Shown one piece after another: positions 26,570-35,222 of a stretch of DNA of 64,000 nt. The stretch covers positions 50,738 to 114,737 of the forward strand of contig LNFC01000012.1 of the NCBI GenBank assembly GCA_001464545.1, read 5' to 3'. The translations under genes were made by a program, and so were the position numbers. The DNA comes from Acidobacteria bacterium Ga0077551 (GTDB lineage Bacteria > Pseudomonadota > Alphaproteobacteria > Caulobacterales > Hyphomonadaceae). Below the pieces are notes generated by a model. The model was not told the origin of the DNA and ran no database searches. It was given only the letters and a program-made list of their open reading frames with translations. The first letter of the stretch is position 1. Every line of letters begins with the position of its first letter.

Positions 26570-27550
26570 ATGAGCCGCGAGAGTGATCCGATTGTCCGCG
26601 ACCAGCCGCCGGAGATGCCCTCCGAGGGCGGGCCGCTGGCCGAGTATCGCGGCGCGCTGCCGCCGGCGCCGGACTGGTTTCCGGACGCCGTGGCGACGCC
26701 GTACGAGACGCACCGGATCGATGTGCTCGGGGCGGAGGTATCCTACCAGCGCTGGGGCAAGCGCGGGGCGCCGGGCCTCCTGTTCGTGCACGGCAACGGC
26801 GCGCACGCGCACTGGTGGGATTTTATCGCGCCGTATTTCGCGGAGCACTACAACGTCGCCGCGCTGACCTTCTCGGGCATGGGCGAGAGCGCCTGGCGCG
26901 AGACGTATGACATGGCGACCTTCTCGGCCGAGCAGGTGGCCGTGGCTGCGGATGCCGGACTGTTCGACGGGCCGCGCAAACCCGTGATCGTGGCGCACTC
27001 GTTCGGCGGCTTCGTGACGCTGGTGACCGGCGCCGAGCATGGCGAGCGGTTCGAGGGGATGGTGATCGTCGACAGTCCGGTGAACCCGCCGGAGCGGCCG
27101 AACCAGGGCCCGTCGCGCGCGGGACGTCCGCACAAGATATATGCCGATCTCGCCGCCGCGCTGTCGCGGTTCCGGCTGGCGCCGCCGCAGCTGTGCGAGA
27201 ACCATTATGCGATGGATTACATCGCGCGCTGGAGCCTGAAGCGGGCCGAGGGCGGCTGGACCTGGAAGTTTGATCCGACGATCTGGACGCGGTTCGAGCC
27301 GGGCCGGGATGGCGGCGAGCTGCTGAAGGCGGCGAAGTGCCGGGTGGCGATCATCCGGGGCGAAGAAAGCGCGCTGATGCCGGACGAGGTGCGCGACTAC
27401 ATGCGCGGGCTGCTCGGCCACCAGGTGCCGTTCGTGTCGATCCCGCATGCGCGCCACCATGTGATGCTGGACCAGCCGATTGCCTTCATCTCGGCGCTGC
27501 GCATGCTGCTGGCCGAATGGGACCATTCCGATCCACACCGGCGCGTGTGA
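26570..27550 (+). CDS. Alpha/beta hydrolase
   Basis: This is a cytoplasmic alpha/beta-hydrolase-fold protein of 326 residues. The oxyanion region is LLFVHGNGAHAHWWD, the nucleophile elbow is VIVAHSFGGFV with Ser as the catalytic residue, and the catalytic His is probably in IPHARHHVMLDQPIAF. The acid residue is likely the Asp or Glu around IRGEESALM. No signal peptide is seen. GGAGGG lies four bases before the ATG at 26570. It could be an esterase, lipase or epoxide-hydrolase-like enzyme, but the substrate cannot be read. It is followed after 58 bp by a small lipoprotein gene. Confidence 0.9.
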   Translation: MSRESDPIVRDQPPEMPSEGGPLAEYRGALPPAPDWFPDAVATPYETHRIDVLGAEVSYQRWGKRGAPGLLFVHGNGAHAHWWDFIAPYFAEHYNVAALTFSGMGESAWRETYDMATFSAEQVAVAADAGLFDGPRKPVIVAHSFGGFVTLVTGAEHGERFEGMVIVDSPVNPPERPNQGPSRAGRPHKIYADLAAALSRFRLAPPQLCENHYAMDYIARWSLKRAEGGWTWKFDPTIWTRFEPGRDGGELLKAAKCRVAIIRGEESALMPDEVRDYMRGLLGHQVPFVSIPHARHHVMLDQPIAFISALRMLLAEWDHSDPHRRV

Positions 27551-27608
27551 GCTTGCGCGCGGCGCGGGCCGCGCTAGGCTCGGCGATGAGTGACGGCAGG
27601 AGCGCACG

Positions 27609-28049
27609 ATGAAGGCTGGACAAGGTTTAGTGAGCGTGGCGGCCGCGCTGGCGCTGTGTGCCTGCGCCAGCACGCCGGCGCCGCCGCCGTTCGTAGCTGC
27701 GGCTGACCTGTCCGAGCCTGCGGCGAGCGCCGCGCCTGCGAAAACCGTTCTCTATACGGATTGTATCACGCAGGCGATCAGCAACGACAAGGTCGCGCAT
27801 GTGGCGGACGCAGACACGAAGCTGATCCGCTTCACCTGTTCGGGCGCGCCAGCGCAGCGTTTCTATGAGGCGCTGGCGGTGCTCGGCGATCAGGCGGTCA
27901 GCGTCTGGCAGGCCAACGGGCGGACTTATCGCGCGACCGCGAAAGTGAAGCAAAGCCTGTTCGGTGCGGACTACTGCTCGACCGGCGCCGGCGGCGCGGT
28001 GTGCCAGATCGTGCTGAATGCCGGGTCGTTCCTGACGGCCGCGCCCTGA
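27609..28049 (+). CDS. Small lipoprotein of unknown function
   Basis: The gene encodes 146 residues. The leader MKAGQGLVSVAAALALCACAS ends in the lipobox ALCAC, which predicts a lipoprotein. A Pro/Ala-rich linker follows. The folded part contains LYTDCITQAISNDKVAHVADADTKLIRFTCSGAPAQRFYEAL and later YCSTGAGGAVCQIVL; the four Cys could form two disulfides. No family is recognised. AGGAG (27597-27601) precedes the ATG. The stop is only seven bases from the stop of the convergent antiporter gene, and an inverted repeat CCTGATC...GATCAGG (28045-28069) spans both stops. Confidence 0.72.
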   Translation: MKAGQGLVSVAAALALCACASTPAPPPFVAAADLSEPAASAAPAKTVLYTDCITQAISNDKVAHVADADTKLIRFTCSGAPAQRFYEALAVLGDQAVSVWQANGRTYRATAKVKQSLFGADYCSTGAGGAVCQIVLNAGSFLTAAP

Positions 28050-28056
28050 TCCGTCC

Positions 28057-30108
28057 TCAGACGATCAGGTCTTCCACGAAGTTGGTCGGTCCTTCTTCGC
28101 CGGACTGGGCGACTTCGGCGGGATAGAAGAACAGGAGATTCGTATCCGGCATCGCTGCGGCGAGCTTTCCGGGCAAGGCGTCGTCTCCCTGCGACCAGGA
28201 CAGGGCGCCGCGCCGCACACCATAGACGACGAGGAGATCGCCGTTCTGCTTGCCCTTGGCCAGGTTGCGGGCAAGACGTGTCCAGCTTTCGATGGTGTGG
28301 AACTTGATGTTGTCGGCGAGGTTGAAGTCCGTGAAGAACGCGTGAAACGCGGCGGACGCGCGCCGCTCGGTGAGAATGTGGACAGGCGCGCCGATCTGAA
28401 CGGCCAGCTGGCGCAGCAGCAGGATGGCATCGAGGAAGCCATCCTCGTGTTCGGCATGCGTTGGCAGAACCAGCACGAGGCGTTTCACGGTTTTCAATGG
28501 GTCATGGATGCGTCCGACGAAGAGGCTGAAATGCCGGTCACGGAGCAATTGCTGGATCAGCGAACCGAGCAGCAGCTGATTGGTGGTGCCGGTCTCCGGC
28601 CAGCCGATGAGCAGGTCTGTCGCTTCGGTATCCTGACGTGCCGCCAGCAGACCTGTGCCGACGCTGATCGCCTGGCGCACGCGCGATTCCGAAAGGATTT
28701 CGGCGGCAGACAGCTGCGAAGCGATTGCGGCGAGCGAGTCGTACGCCGCCGTCTCGGCAGCGGGGCCCGGCGCGGCGTCCGGCAGGATGCGCAGCAGATG
28801 CACAGGCGCGGTGCTGCGGGGATCGCGCATCAGGATTGCGAGTTCGGCCAGCCGCTGGCTGGCGGCAACGCTTGAGCAGCCGACGAGAATGCGCCGGGGT
28901 GGCATGAGGTCAGCTTCTGCGGGCGCAACGGCTTCGGCCAGCGCCACGGCGCGTCCCGAGCGCTGGACCACGATCGGCGCCAGGATGCAGGAGACGAAGA
29001 TCATCATGATGGCGCCGTTGACGACAAATTCGTCAAACAGTCCGATCTCGAACCCGACGATCGTGGCGGCAAGGGTGGCGGCAGCCTGCGGCACGCTGAG
29101 ACCGAAGATCAGCAACCATTCATCGCGATTGTAGCCGAGCGTCTTGCCCGCGATCCAGGCGGCCAGCAGCTTGCCGGTGATCACCGTGATCACCATCGTG
29201 CCCGCGACCAGCCATGCCTGGAAGCCGCCGAGGAAGATGCTGACGTCGAGCAGCATGCCGACAGACAGGAGAAAGAAGGGGACGAAGATTGCCTCGCCGG
29301 TGAACTGGATGCGGTTCATCAGCGCCCCGTTGTGCGGGATCAGACGGTTCAGGGCGAGGCCGGCAAGGAAGGCGCCGACGATGGGTTCGGAGCCGGCATA
29401 CTTCGAGGCGGCGGAGATCGCGAAGACAACGGCGAGGACAAACGCGAATTCGGCGACACCATCCCGCGCCACGTTCTTGAAGAACCAGCGCGCGATGAGC
29501 GGCAGGATGAAAAGAATTGCGCCGGCATAGACTGTCAGACCCAGGATCAATTGGACCCAAAAGGCTTCGCCTGCATTGCCGCGCACCATGCCGGCGATGA
29601 CGGCGAGTACCAGGAGGGCCAGCGTGTCGGTGATGATCGTTCCGCCGACGGCGGCGGTAACGGCCGAATTGCGCGCCAGGCCCAGGCGGCTGGCGATCGG
29701 GTAGGTCAGAAGGGTATGGGAGGCAAAGGTACTGGCGAGGAGAAGGGCAGCGGGCCAGTCAAATTGCAGGATCGTGCGGGCGACGAGGATGCCAAGCGCC
29801 ATCGGCACGGCGAACGTCAGCAGGCCGAACACCATGGTTTGGGTGCGTGAGCGTTTCAGCACGGCCAAATCGACTTCGAGCGCCGCCGTAAACATGATGT
29901 AGAGAAGGCCCACCGTGCCAAACAGGACGAAGGACGTGTCACGCGCGAGAACGCCGAACCCGTTCGGACCCAGCAGCGCGCCGGCGATCAACAGGCCGAT
30001 CATGCCCGGCAGCCGCCAACGCCCCAGAACGATGGGCGCCAGCAGGATGAGGCCCGAGACAATGGCAAAAATGAATACCGGATCGGTGATCGGAAGGCCG
30101 TTTCCCAT
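28057..30108 (-). CDS. CPA2 family cation:proton antiporter (KefB/GerN-like)
   Basis: This is an inner-membrane Na+/H+ or K+/H+ exchanger of 683 residues. The first 390 residues contain about twelve helices, with the family stretches MIGLLIAGALLGPNGFGVL, YIMFTAALEVDL and TIITDTLALLVLAV, and SEPIVGAFLAGLALNRLIP near helix 8. The ion-binding Asp lies in TIITDT. The remaining 290 residues form a soluble C-terminal part with RRILVGCSSVAASQRLAELAILM and RLVLVLPTHAEHEDGF, which looks like tandem universal-stress-like domains. Its start has no conflict with the gene upstream (fpr, same strand, 90 bp away). The cation is not predictable from sequence alone. Confidence 0.92.
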   Translation of the reverse strand: MGNGLPITDPVFIFAIVSGLILLAPIVLGRWRLPGMIGLLIAGALLGPNGFGVLARDTSFVLFGTVGLLYIMFTAALEVDLAVLKRSRTQTMVFGLLTFAVPMALGILVARTILQFDWPAALLLASTFASHTLLTYPIASRLGLARNSAVTAAVGGTIITDTLALLVLAVIAGMVRGNAGEAFWVQLILGLTVYAGAILFILPLIARWFFKNVARDGVAEFAFVLAVVFAISAASKYAGSEPIVGAFLAGLALNRLIPHNGALMNRIQFTGEAIFVPFFLLSVGMLLDVSIFLGGFQAWLVAGTMVITVITGKLLAAWIAGKTLGYNRDEWLLIFGLSVPQAAATLAATIVGFEIGLFDEFVVNGAIMMIFVSCILAPIVVQRSGRAVALAEAVAPAEADLMPPRRILVGCSSVAASQRLAELAILMRDPRSTAPVHLLRILPDAAPGPAAETAAYDSLAAIASQLSAAEILSESRVRQAISVGTGLLAARQDTEATDLLIGWPETGTTNQLLLGSLIQQLLRDRHFSLFVGRIHDPLKTVKRLVLVLPTHAEHEDGFLDAILLLRQLAVQIGAPVHILTERRASAAFHAFFTDFNLADNIKFHTIESWTRLARNLAKGKQNGDLLVVYGVRRGALSWSQGDDALPGKLAAAMPDTNLLFFYPAEVAQSGEEGPTNFVEDLIV

Positions 30109-30198
30109 CTGGGTCTCCTATTCGATCACGGGGTTTGGCCCGCTTACAGGTAGATCAGGCCGGAACGTTTACAAAAGGTGAGCTTCACGGACGCTCGC

Positions 30199-31020
30199 TC
30201 AGCCTGCAAAGGCCTTCTCGATCACGAACTCCGCCGGTGCGGCGTTCGAGCCTTCCTTGAGGCCGGCCTTGAGCATCAGGGCCTTGACGTCCTGGATCAT
30301 CTCGTTGGAGCCGCACATCATCGCCCGGTCCGTGGACGGATCAAGCGGCGGGACGCCGAGATCGGCAAACAGCTTGCCGTTTTCGATCAGGGTCGTGATG
30401 CGGCCCATGTTGGGGTAGGCTTCGCGCGTCGTGGTTGTGTAGAGCGCAAGCTTGCCGCCGACCAGTTCGCCGACCAGCGGGTCGTCCTTCAGGCTGTCGA
30501 TCAGGTTGCGGGAATAGGTCAGCTCGGCGACATCCCGGCAGGTGTGCGTGACGATGACCTGCTCGTAGCGCTCGTAGGTGTCGGGGTCGCGCACGAGGCT
30601 GGCGAAGGGGGCAAAGCCGGTGCCGGTGGAGAACATGTAGAGGCGCTTGCCAGGCGTCAGCGCGTCGAGCACCAGCGTCCCGGTCGGTTTGCGGCCTAGA
30701 AGGACCTTGTCGCCCGGCTGGATTTTCTCGAGGCGCGAGGTGAGCGGGCCGTCCGGCACCTTGATCGAATAGAATTCCAGCTCCTCGTCCCAGGACGGCG
30801 AGGCGATGGAATAGGCGCGCAGAAGCGGCCTGCCGTCTTCCTTGAGCAGGCCGATCATCACGAATTCGCCCGAGCGGAAGCGGAAGCTTTTCGGCCGGGT
30901 CAGGCGGAAGCGGAACAGACGATCGGTAAAATGCTCGACGGCGAGGACGGTTTCCTCGGTCGGCCCATTGGGGTTTGCTTTCGCAGCGGCCGTCTGGCCG
31001 GCGGGCGCATCGGCGCTCAT
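30199..31020 (-). CDS. fpr: Ferredoxin--NADP+ reductase
   Basis: This is a flavoprotein that passes electrons between NADPH and ferredoxin or flavodoxin. It has 273 residues, slightly longer than E. coli Fpr because of an N-terminal tail. FAD-binding motif LLRAYSIASPSWDEELEFYSI, pyrophosphate-binding GPLTSRL, NADP-binding GTGFAPFASLVRDP, later MMCGSNEMIQDVKALM, and the closing FVIEKAFAG, which is the family C-terminus, are all present. In alphaproteobacteria Fpr commonly supports redox balance and iron-sulfur or heme oxygenase reactions. It is upstream of the antiporter on the same strand. Confidence 0.95.
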   Translation of the reverse strand: MSADAPAGQTAAAKANPNGPTEETVLAVEHFTDRLFRFRLTRPKSFRFRSGEFVMIGLLKEDGRPLLRAYSIASPSWDEELEFYSIKVPDGPLTSRLEKIQPGDKVLLGRKPTGTLVLDALTPGKRLYMFSTGTGFAPFASLVRDPDTYERYEQVIVTHTCRDVAELTYSRNLIDSLKDDPLVGELVGGKLALYTTTTREAYPNMGRITTLIENGKLFADLGVPPLDPSTDRAMMCGSNEMIQDVKALMLKAGLKEGSNAAPAEFVIEKAFAG

Positions 31021-31095
31021 CCTCAGCCCTCCTGGAGGTGTCTCGGCTTCAATTGAGCGAGGCGCCGCGCAAAAGCAATGCGTCAGATGATGGCT

Positions 31096-31656
31096 TTAGT
31101 TTTCCTGATAGGTCGGGCGGCTGACCCAGTCGATCTCGCTGTCCTCGATGCTGTAGGCGCCGGAGAGTTCGTAGATGTTCTCGTAGCCATAGCCATAGAG
31201 GTTGATGAAGGTCGGCACGTTGAGGGCGAGCGGGGCTGATTTCAGGACAACGGGGGCAATGTTGTCGCTGAAATTGTTGTTGCAATAGATCAGGACGCGG
31301 CGGTTCTTGGCGCCGATGACTTCCGACAGCATGCCGGCGGAGAAGTCCGAGAAATTGAGGTTAACCGCGCCGTCGATATGTCCGAGCGCGTAGTTGCGGG
31401 CGCTGCGGGCGTCGATGATGATCGTGTCCGGATCGGCCTTCATGGCGTTGAACGTGTCGATGTCGATCAGGCGGGTCTCGCGGTAGGCGGCGATCTCGGC
31501 GCCGAGTTCCATGAAGCCCGGATAGTCAACGAAGCCGGGCTCGGACTGGGCGCGGGCGGGCGGGGCGATCAGCGCGCCGAGCAGGATCACGATGAGGCCG
31601 AGCAGCGCGATGATCGCGACAATGGGCATGTCCGTGCGGGCGGGTTCGGGGTTCAT
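31096..31656 (-). CDS. Membrane-anchored rhodanese-like protein
   Basis: This is a protein of 186 residues starting MNPEPARTDMPIVAIIALLGLIVILLGALIAPPARAQ. The N-terminal helix is a signal peptide or anchor, so the rhodanese domain is on the periplasmic side. The domain contains IIIDARSARNYALGHIDGAVNLNFSDF and the active-site loop VLIYCNNNFSDN with the sulfur-accepting Cys. The loop is longer than the classical CxxGxR type. I chose the ATG at 31656, since GAGGAGG lies seven bases before it; an ATG five codons upstream lacks such a site. The substrate is unknown. Confidence 0.85.
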   Translation of the reverse strand: MNPEPARTDMPIVAIIALLGLIVILLGALIAPPARAQSEPGFVDYPGFMELGAEIAAYRETRLIDIDTFNAMKADPDTIIIDARSARNYALGHIDGAVNLNFSDFSAGMLSEVIGAKNRRVLIYCNNNFSDNIAPVVLKSAPLALNVPTFINLYGYGYENIYELSGAYSIEDSEIDWVSRPTYQEN

Positions 31657-31765
31657 GGTCAGCCTCCTCAAGCGGCCTTCAGGCTCACAGAGTCGCCGGA
31701 CTCAGTGGCCAGATTGTGCGCGCATCGGGGCTTTGCTGCGAAATCCGTGCCATTCCGGGCCGGGG

Positions 31766-32353
31766 TCATCCGGGCGGGAAACGGCCCATCCGGTCTTCCC
31801 AGTGGCGGCGGCAGAGCGAGACATAGGTCGTCTTCTCGATCGAGATCTGGTCACCTTCGGTCAGCGCCTTGCCGTCCGGACCCTGACGGATGACCATCGT
31901 GGCCTTGCGGCCGCATTCGCAGATGGTGCGAACTTCGCGCAGGGAATCGGCAATGGCGAGCAGGGCGGCGGAGCCTTCGAACAGCTCGCCCCGGAAATCC
32001 GTGCGCAGGCCGTAAGCGAGCACCGGCATGCCGAGATGATCGGACACGCGGGCGAGTTGCCAGACCTGATCCTTGGTCAGGAACTGCGCCTCGTCCACGA
32101 AGATCGCGTCGAGCCGGCCCTGGCCCATGCGTTCCTGGATCAGCGCGAAAAGATCCGTATCCTGAGTATAGAGGGTTGCCTCCGCGGAAATACCGATGCG
32201 CGAGGTAATGTGCCCGTCGGCGGCGTCACGGTAGAGCGCGGAAGTGAGCAGCAGCACTTCCATGCCGCGCTCACGGTAGTTGTACGCCGCCTGCAGCAGG
32301 ATCGTCGACTTGCCGGCGTTCATCGCCGCATAGGAGAAATAGAGCTTGGCCAT
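31766..32353 (-). CDS. tdk: Thymidine kinase
   Basis: This is a type II thymidine kinase of 195 residues, in the pyrimidine salvage path. The P-loop is MNAGKST near the N-terminus (MAKLYFSYAAMNAGKST). The catalytic DEAQF motif appears as IFVDEAQFL. The lasso with VLAYGLRTDFRGELFEGS follows, and the zinc site uses CECG and CRRHW in the tail. An open frame upstream of the ATG at 32353 continues into the ggt gene on the same strand but is not conserved. It lies 19 bp after the ggt stop and may be co-transcribed with it. Confidence 0.96.
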   Translation of the reverse strand: MAKLYFSYAAMNAGKSTILLQAAYNYRERGMEVLLLTSALYRDAADGHITSRIGISAEATLYTQDTDLFALIQERMGQGRLDAIFVDEAQFLTKDQVWQLARVSDHLGMPVLAYGLRTDFRGELFEGSAALLAIADSLREVRTICECGRKATMVIRQGPDGKALTEGDQISIEKTTYVSLCRRHWEDRMGRFPPG

Positions 32354-32372
32354 GGCGCCCGCGTCGTGCGTG

Positions 32373-34148
32373 TCAGCGGATCGGTGTGGCGACGCCTTCG
32401 CGGCGCGGGTCGGCGCCGCCTTCAAGGCCGCGCTCGCGCACGACGATGAGATGAAGGCCCGAGTTCTCGCCCGTGCGTTCCTCGACGGTGTAGCCCATCT
32501 CGCGCAGCGCTTCGGCCGCTTCCGGCCCGCCGGCAACATCAACTTCCACGGCGACGGTATCGCCGCGCGCGATGATGTTCGGCAGCGCGGCAGCTTCCTG
32601 CGCCGTCTTGTTCCATTCGAGCACGCCGACAAGCGTCTTGGCGACATAAGCGACGATCGAGTTGCCGCCCGGCGAGCCGGTGACCATGAAGAGGTCGCCG
32701 CCCTTGTCGAACACGAGCGTGGGCGACATCGACGAGCGCGGGCGCTTGCCGGCGGCGGGCGCATTGGCGACCGGCTTGCCGCCCTTGGTGGGCGTCAGGG
32801 CGAAATCGGTCAGTTCGTTGTTGAGAAGGAAGCCGCCGGCCATCCGCGACGATCCGAAGGCCGCCTCGATTGTGGCGGTCATCGCGACGGCGTTGCCGTC
32901 AAGGTCGATGATCGAGATGTGCGTGGTGCCGGCGCCGGGTGTGGTCGTGTCTTCGCCCCACATCGGACGCAGCGCATCCTTGCCGAGCACGATTCCGGGA
33001 TCGCCGGGGAAGGATTTCGCATCCGGGGCAAAGGCTTCGAGCGCGCGTGCCTTGATATAGGTGGGGTCGATCAGTTCGGCGGTGGGCACGGACACGAAGT
33101 CTGCATCGGCGACATAGTGATCGCGGTCGGCATAGGCGAGGCGCTGCGCATCGACGAAGGCCTTGAGGTAGAGGCTATCGTCCGCGTTCACGGAGGCCGC
33201 AGGCTTCAGGTGATCATAGAGGCCCATGATCAGGTTCTGCGCGATGCCGCCCGAGCTGGGCGGCGGGGCGGAGCAGATCTTGAAGCCGCTCTGCAATTCG
33301 CCGCAGACCGGCTCGCGCACGGCGACGGTGTAGGCTTCCAGGTCTTCAAGCGTCATCGCGCCGCCGTCCGGTCCCTCGGTCACGGCGGCGATGATCTCGG
33401 CGGCAATGCGGCCGGAATAGAAGGCGGCAGGGCCTTCCTCGGCGACGGCGGCGAGCGTTGCGGCATAGGCCGGGTTGGTGCGCACGAAGCCGGCGGCCAG
33501 CGGCTCGCCGTCCGGATAGAAATAGGCGGCGGTAACCGGATTGTCGTCGAGCCGGATGGCGCCGCGCAGGCGGGGCGAGGCGAGGATTTCGGCGAGTTTC
33601 GGCGACACCTTGAAGCCGTCCTCGGCAAGGCGGATCGCGGGTTCGAACAAGGTTTCCCAGTCGGCGCGGCCGGACGCGTCATGCGCGGCCTTGTAGAGCG
33701 CGATCTGGCCCGGCACGCCGACCGAGCGGCCGGATTGCCAGGCGCTGACGAAGTCCATCACCTTGCCGTCCTTGAAGAACAGTTCGGAGGTTGCGGCGGC
33801 CGGCGCGGTTTCGCGGCCATCGAACACCGTGACGGTGTCCTTGGCGCGGTCATAATAGACGAGGAAGGCGCCGCCGCCGAGGCCGGAGCTTTCCGGTTCG
33901 ACGAGGCCGAGGACCGTGTGGACCGCGATCGCCGCATCAATGGCGTTGCCGCCCTCGCGCAGGATTTCGAGACCGGCCTCGACCGCGTAGGGGTTGGCGG
34001 CGGCGACCATGCCGCCCTTCGTCCAGGACAGATCGCCCAGCGCTTCCGGCGCGCTCTCCCGCACATCTGTGGTGGAGGCGGGCGGGGCGGCATCCGGCGC
34101 GCAGGCCGAGATCAAAAGAACGAAAGCCAGGCCGGTAAGTTGGCGCAT
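32373..34148 (-). CDS. ggt: Gamma-glutamyltransferase lipoprotein
   Basis: This Ntn-hydrolase transfers or hydrolyses gamma-glutamyl groups of glutathione in the periplasm. It has 591 residues. The leader MRQLTGLAFVLLISACAPDAAP has the lipobox ISAC, so the protein should be a lipoprotein. The large-subunit landmarks are GGNAIDAAIA and PESSGLGGGAFLVYYD. The self-cleavage site is in GAGTTHISIIDLDGNAVAMT, with the first Thr (residue 408) as the expected nucleophile. PRSSMSPTLVF and GSPGGNSIVAYV in the small subunit match the substrate-binding loops. It is divergent from the P1 peptidase gene. Confidence 0.95.
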   Translation of the reverse strand: MRQLTGLAFVLLISACAPDAAPPASTTDVRESAPEALGDLSWTKGGMVAAANPYAVEAGLEILREGGNAIDAAIAVHTVLGLVEPESSGLGGGAFLVYYDRAKDTVTVFDGRETAPAAATSELFFKDGKVMDFVSAWQSGRSVGVPGQIALYKAAHDASGRADWETLFEPAIRLAEDGFKVSPKLAEILASPRLRGAIRLDDNPVTAAYFYPDGEPLAAGFVRTNPAYAATLAAVAEEGPAAFYSGRIAAEIIAAVTEGPDGGAMTLEDLEAYTVAVREPVCGELQSGFKICSAPPPSSGGIAQNLIMGLYDHLKPAASVNADDSLYLKAFVDAQRLAYADRDHYVADADFVSVPTAELIDPTYIKARALEAFAPDAKSFPGDPGIVLGKDALRPMWGEDTTTPGAGTTHISIIDLDGNAVAMTATIEAAFGSSRMAGGFLLNNELTDFALTPTKGGKPVANAPAAGKRPRSSMSPTLVFDKGGDLFMVTGSPGGNSIVAYVAKTLVGVLEWNKTAQEAAALPNIIARGDTVAVEVDVAGGPEAAEALREMGYTVEERTGENSGLHLIVVRERGLEGGADPRREGVATPIR

Positions 34149-34226
34149 GAGGAAACCCTTTGCTTGGCGGGGCGCCCGCAGGCCCTTAAGACCGGGGCAG
34201 ACAAATCAGCTGACAAGGCTCTTAAC

Positions 34227-35222
34227 ATGGCAAAGCCGGGGTCGCGCAACCTCATTACAGACGTTCCCGGCCTTCGGGTCGGGCAGGCTGAAGATACAAG
34301 GGTGCGCAGCGGCGTGACGGTGATCCTGCCGGAGGCGTTCTCCGTGGCGGCCGTCGCTGTCGCAGGCGGCGGGCCCGGGACGCGGGAAACGGACGTGTTG
34401 GCCGGCGGACGGCTGGTCGGCGGCGCCGATGCGATCTGCCTGGCGGGCGGCAGCGCGTTTGGCCTCGCAGCGGCAGACGGCGTGATGGCGGGCCTGAAAG
34501 CCGCGGGGCGCGGCTTTGCGCTGGTGCCCCGGCCGGGCGTGCCACCCACGCCGATCGTGCCGGCGGCGATCCTCTATGATCTCGCCAATGGCGGCGACAA
34601 GGACTGGGGCGAGACTGCGCCCTATGCCGCGCTCGGGCGCAAGGCGTTCGACGCGGCCGGCGAGACCTTCCGGCTCGGCCGGGCCGGGGCCGGGCTGGGC
34701 GCACGCGCCGGGCAGGCGCCGGGCGGTACCGGTTCGGCCAGCATCGTCGCCCCGGACGGGCTGACGGTCGGCGCGCTGGCGGCGGTCAACAGCTTCGGGT
34801 CGGTTCGCATTCCCGGCAGCGAGGCGTTCTGGGCCTGGCCTTACGAGATCGGCGGGGAATTCGGCGGCGCGCGGCCCGATGTAACCAAGACATTTGATGC
34901 GGAAGACTGGGGCGCGGCGAAATCCAACCCCGCGCCGCGCGAGAACACGACTATTGCCTGCATCGCCACTGACGCGGCGCTGACGCGGGATGAGGCCGAA
35001 CGGGTCGCGCAGATGGCGCTGGCGGGGATGGCGCGGGCGATCCGGCCGGTGTTCGCGCCCACGGATGGTGACGTGGTGTTTGTGATCTCCACGGCGCGCC
35101 GCGTGATCGACGGGCCACGTCCGATGTTGCTGGCGCGGATAGGGGAACTCGCGGCCTCAACGCTCGCGCGCAGCATCGCGCGGGGTGTTTATGAAGCGGA
35201 GCGGCAGGGGGATTTCGCATGA
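34227..35222 (+). CDS. P1 family (S58) peptidase, DmpA-like
   Basis: This is an autoproteolytic Ntn-like peptidase of the DmpA/beta-aminopeptidase family, 331 residues. It starts with NLITDVPGLRVGQAEDTRVRSGVTVI, continues with GGPGTRETDVL and GSAFGLAAADGVMAGL, and has the cleavage-site region NTTIACIATDAALTRDEAERVAQMA. In the family the residue after the Asn starts the second subunit; here it is Thr rather than the Ser of DmpA, a variant also known among relatives. No signal peptide is present. The ATG at 34227 is preceded by a normal N-terminus for the family. Its stop overlaps the start of the trypsin-like protease gene (ATGA). Confidence 0.9.
   Translation: MAKPGSRNLITDVPGLRVGQAEDTRVRSGVTVILPEAFSVAAVAVAGGGPGTRETDVLAGGRLVGGADAICLAGGSAFGLAAADGVMAGLKAAGRGFALVPRPGVPPTPIVPAAILYDLANGGDKDWGETAPYAALGRKAFDAAGETFRLGRAGAGLGARAGQAPGGTGSASIVAPDGLTVGALAAVNSFGSVRIPGSEAFWAWPYEIGGEFGGARPDVTKTFDAEDWGAAKSNPAPRENTTIACIATDAALTRDEAERVAQMALAGMARAIRPVFAPTDGDVVFVISTARRVIDGPRPMLLARIGELAASTLARSIARGVYEAERQGDFA

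Noticed and set aside
32346..34226. Long plus-strand extension in front of the P1 peptidase start
   Set aside because: The extension is antisense to ggt. The conserved protein begins at the ATG at 34227.
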